Assembly (NCBI GenBank): GCA_946413885.1
Contig: CAMKMK010000094.1
Coordinates: 1-8,669, forward strand
From: an uncultured Prevotellaceae bacterium
Lineage (GTDB): Bacteria > Bacteroidota > Bacteroidia > Bacteroidales > Bacteroidaceae
Direction: 5' to 3'
Length of the DNA stretch: 8,669 nucleotides
The notes beneath the pieces are model-generated. The model was not told the DNA's origin and did no database searches. It saw only the letters and a program-made list of their open reading frames with translations. Within the stretch, counting starts at the first letter, position 1; every line of letters starts with the position of its first letter. A program made the position numbers and the translations under genes. Below are positions 1 through 6,497 of this stretch, piece by piece.

Positions 1-52
1 AACTGTTCGTTCGTTCGGCTGTTCGCTAAAAATGCTCAATGGCATATATGTG

Positions 53-64
53 ATAGTGCACTAT
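53..64. repeat. Perfect 12-base palindrome ATAGTGCACTAT
   Basis: The 12 bases read identically on both strands and the symmetry ends at the flanking bases. It lies a few bases beyond the long hairpin that follows trpA. It could be part of the transcript end or a protein-binding site for a gene to the left. The sequence alone does not decide, and a 12-base palindrome can occur by chance. Confidence 0.5.
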
Positions 65-67
65 TTA

Positions 68-113
68 TTAGGCAATAATATTTTTGTGTGCCAACTACTA
101 TATTGTTGCCTAA
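68..113 (-). terminator. Probable trp operon terminator hairpin
   Basis: A left arm at 68-80 and a right arm at 101-113 form a 13-base inverted repeat with one mismatch, separated by a 20-base loop. In the trp transcript the mismatch is A opposite C. In a plus-strand transcript it would be a G-U wobble, so the hairpin may also serve a convergent transcript. It starts one base after the trpA stop codon. There is no clear run of U after the stem, only an A/T-rich stretch, so the call rests on the stem and its position. Confidence 0.55.
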
Positions 114-114
114 A

Positions 115-891
115 TTAATGTGCTAATGCATCCTGCAGCTCATCCAGCGCTGCATCAGGATCTTTCAGTTCATCCAGTAGGGCAACAAATTTACTGCCTA
201 TAATGGCTCCTGCCGCGTTGGCTTGTGCTGACTCTAACGTCTGTTTGTTGCTGATACCAAATCCTATCATACGAGGATGCTGGAGATTCATCTGTTTTAC
301 CTTATTGAAATATGCTTGCTTGGCAGCGTTGAACTCCTTCTGTACACCTGTGATTGCTGCTGAGCTGACCATATAGATGAATCCATCGGTATTTTTATCG
401 ATGAAATGGATGCGTTCGTCACTTGTTTCAGGAGTAATGAGCATGATTACGCGAATATCATATTTGTCAGCGATGGGCTTTACTTCCTCAATATAGTCAC
501 GGAAAGGCAGGTCTGGAATGATAGTACCGTCCACCCCCACTTCCTGGCAACGTTTGAAGAATGCTTCGTAGCCAAACTGATAGATGGGATTCATATAGCC
601 CATCAGGATTAAAGGGATAGTAATGTCTTGGCTGCGGATGCCGTCCAATTGACTGAATAGCTTACGGAGACTCATGCCGTTACGAAGTGCTTTAGTGGCA
701 GCATCCTGAATGACTGGCCCATCAGCCATAGGGTCGCTGAAGGGGATTCCAACTTCGATGAAATCGATACCTTTTCGCTGAATTGCCTTGATAATGTCCA
801 CAGTGCTCTCCAACGTCGGATGGCCAGCACAGAAATACAGAGAGAGAAGTCCCTGGTTCTTTTCCTGAAACAATTTGTTTATTCTATTCAT
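115..891 (-). CDS. trpA: Tryptophan synthase alpha subunit
   Basis: This subunit cleaves indole-3-glycerol phosphate to indole and glyceraldehyde 3-phosphate, and passes indole through a tunnel to TrpB in the cytoplasmic alpha2-beta2 complex. The 258-residue length is normal for the family. The signature around residues 44-62 (EVGIPFSDPMADGPVIQ) contains both catalytic acids, Glu46 and Asp57, equivalent to Glu49 and Asp60 of the Salmonella enzyme. MGYMNP at 97-102, the mobile loop SSAAITG at 176-182, and the phosphate-binding GFGIS at 210-214 and GS at 232-233 are all present in a TIM barrel. The protein has no tryptophan residue. The ATG overlaps the end of trpF by 8 bases, which suggests coupled translation. 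It is the last gene of the operon, far from trpB, and is followed directly by a hairpin. Confidence 0.97.
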   Translation of the reverse strand: MNRINKLFQEKNQGLLSLYFCAGHPTLESTVDIIKAIQRKGIDFIEVGIPFSDPMADGPVIQDAATKALRNGMSLRKLFSQLDGIRSQDITIPLILMGYMNPIYQFGYEAFFKRCQEVGVDGTIIPDLPFRDYIEEVKPIADKYDIRVIMLITPETSDERIHFIDKNTDGFIYMVSSAAITGVQKEFNAAKQAYFNKVKQMNLQHPRMIGFGISNKQTLESAQANAAGAIIGSKFVALLDELKDPDAALDELQDALAH

Positions 892-1486
892 AACTTCTGA
901 TTTTTCTTATAAATTGTGTGACAGCCTCCACGTTCTTCATTGCAGGAGCTTCTTCAAAACGAGAATTGATGTCGATACCTATACACTTTGGATGATGCCA
1001 TGCATGGAGACGCTCAGCATCTTCTGGTCCTATTCCACCAGCCAAGAGGAAAGGAATATTGCCCTGATAGTGACTCAGAATATCCCAATCGAACTGCTCA
1101 CCTGACCCTCCAACACTCTTGCATTTCGTATCAAAAAGAAGCATGTCAGCTATATTTTCATACTCGATCCATGTGTCAATATCTTCTGTTTTTTCTACGC
1201 TGATTGCTTTTATGATAGGAAGGTTCGTTTCAACTATTACTTTAAGACATAATTCAGGGGTTTCAGTACCATGCAATTGTATTCTCCCCAACTGTAATTC
1301 CTGGGCTTTCTTCACCACATATTCCAAACTTGGGTTTACGAAAACGCCTACTCGTTCACATGAAGGCAAATAAGTTGGCACATTGCCAACATACCGACTA
1401 CTATTTTCCCAACAGATGAATCCCATCATGTCGGGTCCTGCCATTTCTATTGCGCGTATGTTTTCAGGGGCGCGCATCCCACACAC
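884..1486 (-). CDS. trpF: Phosphoribosylanthranilate isomerase
   Basis: TrpF converts N-(5-phosphoribosyl)anthranilate to carboxyphenylamino-deoxyribulose phosphate, the third step of the pathway, as a monofunctional TIM barrel. Motifs include CGMR at the N-terminus (general-base Cys), QLHG at 70-73, the general-acid Asp119 in LLFDT, GGSG at 126-129 and LAGGI at 148-152. The start is uncertain. The given start is GTG at 1484-1486, two bases after the trpC stop, but it places the catalytic Cys at residue 2 and removes the first beta strand. Reading upstream in frame gives IKIKVCGMR, where ATT at 1496-1498 aligns with the usual Met of the family. An in-frame TGA at 1502-1504 rules out anything longer than two codons more. 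No ATG lies in this interval, so initiation is probably at GTG or at a rare ATT/ATA codon. Identity is certain; the start is not. Confidence 0.93.
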   Translation of the reverse strand: MCGMRAPENIRAIEMAGPDMMGFICWENSSRYVGNVPTYLPSCERVGVFVNPSLEYVVKKAQELQLGRIQLHGTETPELCLKVIVETNLPIIKAISVEKTEDIDTWIEYENIADMLLFDTKCKSVGGSGEQFDWDILSHYQGNIPFLLAGGIGPEDAERLHAWHHPKCIGIDINSRFEEAPAMKNVEAVTQFIRKIRSYE

Positions 1487-1488
1487 CT

Positions 1489-2283
1489 TTATTTTAATTC
1501 TTCAATGAATTCTTTGAGAGCCATGCCTGGATTTGCAGCTTTCATGAAATGTTCTCCTATCAGGAATCCTCGAAACCCAGCCTTGCGGAGTCGCTTGATT
1601 GTTTCCGGATTACTGATTCCGCTCTCACTTACCCGTACTTTATCCTTAGGGAGCCGTTCTGCCAACATAAAGGAATTCTGCACGTCTGTAGAGAAAGTAC
1701 CCAGATTGCGATTATTGATGCCCAACATATCCACGTCGAGTTCAGCATAGTCGAGTTCCTCCATTGAATGCATCTCTAATAAGACCTCCAACTCTAACTG
1801 GTGTGCTGTATAAGTGAGGGATTTTACTTCATCCATTGAAAGGTCTGCAGCAATCAACAGAACAGCATCCGCCCCAATTCGTCTTGCTTGGAATAGTTGG
1901 TATTCATCGATAATGAAATCCTTCCTTAAGATAGGTATATCTACGGTGGAACGGGCTTTTTTTACAAAATCCATACTTCCTCCGAAATATTTCTCGTCAG
2001 TAAGGATACTTATGGCGGAAGCTCCATTTTGTGCATAGCTGGCTGGAATCACATCAGCTCGTCCTTCTTCCTTGATCCATCCCTTGCTGGGGCTCTTGCG
2101 CTTGAATTCAGCGATGATACCATAGGGTGAATTTTTCAACGATTCATGCATGCTGTGACGTTCGACTCCATCACTCATGATACGGTCAACGATAGCATGA
2201 AGTTCTTTGGCAGGCAGATCATATTTCTGCTGTTCTACCTCTTTTCTCTTCCATGCAACTATTTCTTCGAGTATGTCTTTCAT
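1489..2283 (-). CDS. trpC: Indole-3-glycerol phosphate synthase
   Basis: TrpC closes the indole ring by decarboxylating carboxyphenylamino-deoxyribulose phosphate to indole-3-glycerol phosphate. The 264 residues show the full active-site set of the TIM barrel: Glu59 and Lys61 in AEFKRKSPSKG, Lys121 in LRKDF, Glu170 in LLEMH, Asn190 in GINNRNL and Glu220 in SESGI. It is not fused to TrpF, unlike the bifunctional enterobacterial protein. I chose the ATG at 2281-2283 because it overlaps the trpD stop as ATGA and begins at the normal family N-terminus (MKDILEEI). An ATG ten codons upstream, at 2311-2313, would add residues that look like trpD coding sequence read in another frame. Confidence 0.96.
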   Translation of the reverse strand: MKDILEEIVAWKRKEVEQQKYDLPAKELHAIVDRIMSDGVERHSMHESLKNSPYGIIAEFKRKSPSKGWIKEEGRADVIPASYAQNGASAISILTDEKYFGGSMDFVKKARSTVDIPILRKDFIIDEYQLFQARRIGADAVLLIAADLSMDEVKSLTYTAHQLELEVLLEMHSMEELDYAELDVDMLGINNRNLGTFSTDVQNSFMLAERLPKDKVRVSESGISNPETIKRLRKAGFRGFLIGEHFMKAANPGMALKEFIEELK

Positions 2284-3275
2284 GAGTTGATCTCCACGAA
2301 TTTCTTGAAGCATGCAAGTGCCTTACCGCTTTCCAAACTCTCACGCGCGATTTCTACCGTCTCTGAGATAGACTTGTTGGGGTCAATGATACCAATACCA
2401 CATGCTGCGTTGGCAATAATGACGTTGCGCTGAGCCTGCGAGGATGAGCCATCCAATACACTATCGAAAATCTTCATGGCCTCTTCTGCAGAGTTCCCAC
2501 CATAAATGTCATTTGGTTTCACATATCCTAAACCTAATTCAACGGGTGTATAGACTTTCTCGAAGTTACGACAAGTAATCTTGAATCCACTCGTCAGAGA
2601 AATCTCATCGTAACCATCGTAGGATGTGACGACACCATAGTTGTCTCCAATCTTTTGATGGATACTGGTGTAGAGACGAAGTTGGCTTTGGTTAGCTGTT
2701 CCGTGGAGAGAGTTCTTGGGATGACAGGGATTCACCAAAGGACCTAAGAGATTAAAACAAGTGGGAATGCCTAAAGCCTTACGGGTTGGGCCAACATACT
2801 TCATGCCGTAAGCAAACAAGGGGGCATGGAAGTAGCAGATACCGGCCTCGTCAAGGGATCTGCGTAAAATTCTTTCATCATCAGTAAATTTGACTCCATG
2901 AAGTTGTAGGACGTTGCTTGCTCCACAAACTGATGAACTGCTGCCATTACCGTGTTTGGTTACCTTATATCCTGCCCCAGCAACAACAAAACATGCACAA
3001 GTACTGATGTTGAAAGTGTTCTTTCCGTCACCACCAGTACCTACAATGTCTAACGTGTCATAGTCTTCCAGATCAATGTATTTGCCGGTATCGAGCAATC
3101 CGTCGCGGAATCCTAAAATCTCGTCAACCGTGACACCACGAGATTGAATTGCCATCAGCAAGGCTGAAATCTGATTGTCGTTGTATGCTTCCTTGGTGAT
3201 TCCTATCATTATTTCGTGAGTCTCCTCACGTGTGAGCGTGTCACCTTCTATTAAATTTAGTAAGTATTTTTTCAT
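2280..3275 (-). CDS. trpD: Anthranilate phosphoribosyltransferase
   Basis: TrpD transfers the phosphoribosyl group from PRPP to anthranilate, the second step of the pathway. The 331-residue protein has the small alpha-helical N-terminal domain followed by the alpha/beta domain. The PRPP-binding glycine loop GTGGDGKNTF is at 79-88, the KHGN motif at 107-110, GPTRKALGIPT at 162-172, LLGPLVNP at 176-183, and the metal-binding Asp-Glu pair at 223-224. The residue after KHGN is Gly, inside a Ser-rich run, where many homologues have Arg. There is no fused glutaminase domain, since trpG is a separate gene. The ATG at 3273-3275 overlaps the trpG stop as ATGA and gives a normal N-terminus. A TTG four codons upstream is less likely. 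The protein contains no tryptophan. Confidence 0.96.
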   Translation of the reverse strand: MKKYLLNLIEGDTLTREETHEIMIGITKEAYNDNQISALLMAIQSRGVTVDEILGFRDGLLDTGKYIDLEDYDTLDIVGTGGDGKNTFNISTCACFVVAGAGYKVTKHGNGSSSSVCGASNVLQLHGVKFTDDERILRRSLDEAGICYFHAPLFAYGMKYVGPTRKALGIPTCFNLLGPLVNPCHPKNSLHGTANQSQLRLYTSIHQKIGDNYGVVTSYDGYDEISLTSGFKITCRNFEKVYTPVELGLGYVKPNDIYGGNSAEEAMKIFDSVLDGSSSQAQRNVIIANAACGIGIIDPNKSISETVEIARESLESGKALACFKKFVEINS

Positions 3276-3838
3276 TTCTTCAACCAATTTTGTAAAATAA
3301 TTCTTCCATTAGGGGTTAGAACACTCTCCGGATGATATTGAATTCCTTTGATATCATACTCGCGATGACGAAGTGACATGATATATCCCTCATCTGACAC
3401 GCTTGTTATTTCCAGACAAGAAGGAAAATCTTCAGTATCAACTACCCACGAATGATAACGGCCCACTTGAAAGGTATCAGGTAACGTATCGAAGATATAA
3501 TCCTGAGATATGATGTGAACAGGAGTTTCAACACCATGATAAACGTCACGCAAGTTAGTCAGTTTACCCCCAAAGACTTGGCCGATTGCCTGATGTCCCA
3601 AACATACTCCCAAGATAGGCTTTCGACCAGCATAGGTGCGAATCACGTCCAGCAGCAGGCCAGCCTCTTCTGGTATTCCAGGACCTGGCGAGAGGATGAT
3701 TTTGTCAAATTCTTCCAGTTCTTCCAATTGGAACTTATCGTTTCTGTAAACAGTTACCTGAACGCCCATTTCTTTCACTAAATGTGACAGATTGTAGGTG
3801 AAGGAATCGTAATTGTCAATGATAACTATCTTTTTCAT
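3272..3838 (-). CDS. trpG: Anthranilate synthase glutaminase component
   Basis: This class I glutamine amidotransferase of 188 residues supplies ammonia to TrpE for anthranilate formation. It opens with IDNYDSFTYN at 7-16, typical of TrpG/PabA. The oxyanion-hole motif PGPG is at 51-54. The nucleophile is Cys79 in GVCLGHQ, and His169 and Glu171 of QYHPES complete the catalytic triad. It could also serve a PabB in folate synthesis, as some TrpG proteins do, but no pabB is visible and its position between trpE and trpD supports the tryptophan role. Both ends overlap neighbours by ATGA, so stop and start of adjacent genes share bases. Confidence 0.95.
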   Translation of the reverse strand: MKKIVIIDNYDSFTYNLSHLVKEMGVQVTVYRNDKFQLEELEEFDKIILSPGPGIPEEAGLLLDVIRTYAGRKPILGVCLGHQAIGQVFGGKLTNLRDVYHGVETPVHIISQDYIFDTLPDTFQVGRYHSWVVDTEDFPSCLEITSVSDEGYIMSLRHREYDIKGIQYHPESVLTPNGRIILQNWLKK

Positions 3839-5235
3839 AATTTCTCTGCTATTGAGATGGCCTTGCGAAGGGCACCCAGTTTATTGTTTACCTCTTGAAG
3901 TTCGTATTCCACATCGCTCCTGGCCACTATGCCTCCTCCAGCCTGGAACCATAGCTCATTGTTGCGACTCACGAAAGTACGGATGGTGATTGCTTGGTTC
4001 AACTCACCATTGAAGCCGATGAAACCGATGCAACCTCCATAAGCACCACGATTGTGAGTCTCGTATTCGCTGATGAGCTGCATAGCACGTACTTTGGGTG
4101 CACCAGAGAGAGTTCCTGCGGGGAAAGTATCCAGGAAAGACCTGATGGGATCAGCATCTTCGTCGAGTTCTCCACTTACGCGGCTAACCAAATGAATTAC
4201 GTGGCTATAGAATTGCATATCCTTGTAGAATTCTACATGAACGCCGTGACAGTTTCGGCTCAAGTCATTTCGAGCCAAATCCACCAGCATTACATGCTCT
4301 GCATTTTCTTTAGGATCATTGCGCAGATATTCAGCATTCTCACGGTCCTGTGTCTCATTACCAGTTCGCTTGGTAGTTCCTGCAATAGGATCGATGAAGG
4401 CTTGATGTCCCTTGATGCGATAGTGAGTCTCAGGACTGGAACCAAAAATTCTGAAACCTCCGAAATCGAAATAGAATAGATAGGGACTTGGATTGATGGA
4501 GCGTAAAGCACGATACAGTTTGAAATCATCACCCTCATATCTTTGCTTGAAGCGACGAGAGATAACAATCTGAAACACGTCACCACGCAGACAATGTGCG
4601 ATACACTTGCGGATATTCTCGCGATGTTCATCATCAGTAATTGTACTCCAACATTCACCCATAGGATGGAAATCAAATACTTGATAAGAACGACTCTGCA
4701 TGTCTCTCTCCAACTGATCCAGATCATCTGTTTCGCCCTCAGTCAACATTTCGATGATGGTTACCTCGTTGCGGAAATGATCAAACACGATGATATCCTT
4801 ATATAAAATATAGAGCAGGTCTGGAGCATCGTTTTGCGCCTGCGTCTCATCTTTCACATTAATGTTCTCCAAATACCGGACAGTATTGAAAGAGGTATAT
4901 CCATAAAGACCGCAAAACTCACTGTCTTCACCCGTTATATCAAAATTATTCAGAAACTCGTTGATGATACGTGTTGCATCGTATCCGTCACTCAATGGAT
5001 GCTTCACAATGGTGCCATCAGGATAGCTTGCTACTCCCACGCCATGCTCTATGCTTACGCTGGCAATGGGGTGAACAGCGATGAAAGACTTCGAATTCTC
5101 GCTGCCATGATAGTCGGAACTCTCCATCAATGCACTCTGTGGATATGCGTCTCTCACCTTGAGATAAGCACTCACAGGAGTAATTAGGTCACCCAGTATT
5201 TTCTTACTGGCTGTATGATACTTAAATGGCTTCAT
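3835..5235 (-). CDS. trpE: Anthranilate synthase component I
   Basis: TrpE converts chorismate to anthranilate using ammonia from TrpG, and is the usual point of feedback inhibition by tryptophan. With the ATG at 5233-5235 the protein has 466 residues. Near the N-terminus, LMESSD (36-41) matches the region that forms the tryptophan-binding site in characterised enzymes. The chorismate-binding domain shows GDVFQ, FGSSPE, PIAGT at 283-287, HVMLVDLARND at 314-324, PAGTLSGAPK at 372-381 and GGGIVARS at 433-440. PIAGT rather than PIKGT favours TrpE over the aminodeoxychorismate synthase PabB. An ATG four codons upstream (5245-5247) is a possible alternative. I prefer the inner one because MKPFKYHTASKK resembles the usual family N-terminus. 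Either start overlaps the end of trpB, by 14 or 26 bases. Confidence 0.95.
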   Translation of the reverse strand: MKPFKYHTASKKILGDLITPVSAYLKVRDAYPQSALMESSDYHGSENSKSFIAVHPIASVSIEHGVGVASYPDGTIVKHPLSDGYDATRIINEFLNNFDITGEDSEFCGLYGYTSFNTVRYLENINVKDETQAQNDAPDLLYILYKDIIVFDHFRNEVTIIEMLTEGETDDLDQLERDMQSRSYQVFDFHPMGECWSTITDDEHRENIRKCIAHCLRGDVFQIVISRRFKQRYEGDDFKLYRALRSINPSPYLFYFDFGGFRIFGSSPETHYRIKGHQAFIDPIAGTTKRTGNETQDRENAEYLRNDPKENAEHVMLVDLARNDLSRNCHGVHVEFYKDMQFYSHVIHLVSRVSGELDEDADPIRSFLDTFPAGTLSGAPKVRAMQLISEYETHNRGAYGGCIGFIGFNGELNQAITIRTFVSRNNELWFQAGGGIVARSDVEYELQEVNNKLGALRKAISIAEKL

Positions 5236-6424
5236 AATCGATTTCATTTTTATGTGACAGATAGGTTCCTAAATCCTTGTCTCCACGACCGCTAACGGTC
5301 AGCACCACTACGTCATCTTTTTGGAATTTCATCTTGGGTAGCAGAGCCAGAGCATGACTGCTCTCCAAGGCAGGAATAATACCTTCCAGGCGAGTCAACT
5401 CGAAGGCGGACTGTAAAGCTTCCTTATCTGTGATAGCCAGAACTTTGGCTCGACCTGTATCGAAAAGGTTGCAATGCATAGGCCCTGTTCCTGGATAATC
5501 CAATCCTGCGCTGATACTGTAGGGTTCAATGATCTGACCGTCCTCAGTCTGCATCACTTTGATACGACTTCCATGCAGGATTCCCACAGTGCCGATGTTC
5601 AGACTGGCAGCTGTCTTGTCGGTATACATACCCATTCCTCCTGCTTCACCCAGAACGATCTTCACACGTTTGTCATCGAGATAGTGATAAATGGTACCCG
5701 CGGCATTGCTTCCGCCTCCCACGCACGCCATCAGGTAATCGGGATAATCACGCCCTGTTTTCTCTTTCAATTGAAACATGATTTCTTGGCTGATGACACT
5801 TTGCAGGCGTGCCACCATCTCAGGATAGGGATGGGGACCAACGGTGGAACCTATGATATAGAAAGTATCAGCAGGATGACAGCACCAGTCGCGAATAGCC
5901 TCATTCGTCGCATCCTTTAGGGTCATGTTTCCGCTTTCAACAGGAAAAACTTCTGCCCCCAACATTTTCATACGTTCTACGTTGACGTGTTGGCGCTCGA
6001 CATCCAATGCTCCCATATAAACACGGCAAGGCATGTTCATCAACGCACAAACAGTAGCTGTTGCCACACCGTGCTGGCCTGCTCCTGTCTCAGCTATGAT
6101 ACGTTTCTTCCCCATTTTACGGGCAAGCAAGATTTGTCCAATGGCATTGTTGATCTTATGTGCTCCAGTATGATTGAGATCCTCGCGTTTCAGATAGAGT
6201 TGGCATCCATATTTCTCACTCATTCGTTTGGCGAAATAGAGAGGGCTTGGACGGCCAACATAGTCGCGAAGCAACTGATAGTATTCGTTGAGGAAATCTT
6301 CACTTTCAATGATATCTTCGTATTTGTTCTTAAGATCCTCTACAGTTTTGTAAAGAATCTCAGGCACATAAGTACCTCCGAAGGAACCGTAAAAACCGTC
6401 CTCGTCAACTTTGTAGGTTTTCAT
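5222..6424 (-). CDS. trpB: Tryptophan synthase beta subunit
   Basis: TrpB is the PLP enzyme that condenses indole from TrpA with serine to give tryptophan. The 400 residues carry every expected landmark. FGGTYVPE is at 15-22. The PLP-linked Lys90 lies in HTGAHKINN and the catalytic Glu112 in AETGAGQHG. The phosphate-binding GGGSNA is at 236-241 and SGRGDKD, with Ser378 facing the pyridine nitrogen, at 378-384. SISAGLDYPGTGP marks it as the standard TrpA-partnered TrpB1 type. The ATG at 6422-6424 is chosen because it fits the family N-terminus and lies just after a good promoter. Earlier in-frame codons would reach back into that promoter. It is the first gene of the operon, unlike in enterobacteria where trpB sits beside trpA at the end. 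Confidence 0.97.
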   Translation of the reverse strand: MKTYKVDEDGFYGSFGGTYVPEILYKTVEDLKNKYEDIIESEDFLNEYYQLLRDYVGRPSPLYFAKRMSEKYGCQLYLKREDLNHTGAHKINNAIGQILLARKMGKKRIIAETGAGQHGVATATVCALMNMPCRVYMGALDVERQHVNVERMKMLGAEVFPVESGNMTLKDATNEAIRDWCCHPADTFYIIGSTVGPHPYPEMVARLQSVISQEIMFQLKEKTGRDYPDYLMACVGGGSNAAGTIYHYLDDKRVKIVLGEAGGMGMYTDKTAASLNIGTVGILHGSRIKVMQTEDGQIIEPYSISAGLDYPGTGPMHCNLFDTGRAKVLAITDKEALQSAFELTRLEGIIPALESSHALALLPKMKFQKDDVVVLTVSGRGDKDLGTYLSHKNEIDYEAI

Positions 6425-6452
6425 CTTTTTACACTTTGTTATCCTGACAGTG

Positions 6453-6483
6453 CAAAAATACAACTTTTTAGTGGAAACGGCAA
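6453..6483 (-). promoter_or_regulatory. trp operon promoter (Bacteroidetes -33/-7 type)
   Basis: On the minus strand a -7 box TATTTTTG at 6460-6453 matches the Bacteroidetes consensus TAnnTTTG exactly. TTG at 6483-6481, within ACTTG, lies 20 bases upstream, the spacing expected for the -33 element. Transcription would start around 6446-6449, giving a leader of roughly 20 bases before the trpB ATG. That is too short for an attenuator, T-box or leader peptide. Start-site position is inferred, not measured. Confidence 0.75.
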
Positions 6484-6497
6484 GTTTTTATGTCGAT

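Larger units (their letters stand above)
1..114. other. Non-coding region downstream of trpA
   Basis: No coding region is supported here. It holds a short GTTC tandem repeat near the left edge, a perfect 12-base palindrome, and a long inverted repeat just past the trpA stop. All three lie where the 3' end of the trp transcript would be. The next gene to the left is outside the window. Confidence 0.6.

Noticed and set aside
3276..3287. TTG start giving TrpD four extra residues
   Set aside because: The ATG with the ATGA overlap gives a normal N-terminus and matches the pattern at the neighbouring junctions.
3994..4479. 161-codon plus-strand frame antisense to trpE, and the 145-codon minus frame at 4290-4727
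   Set aside because: Both overlap a clearly real trpE with catalytic motifs and have no recognisable domains.
6425..6463. Longer trpB start 13 codons upstream
   Set aside because: It would place coding sequence over the predicted transcription start and the -7 box, and the added residues do not resemble any TrpB N-terminus.
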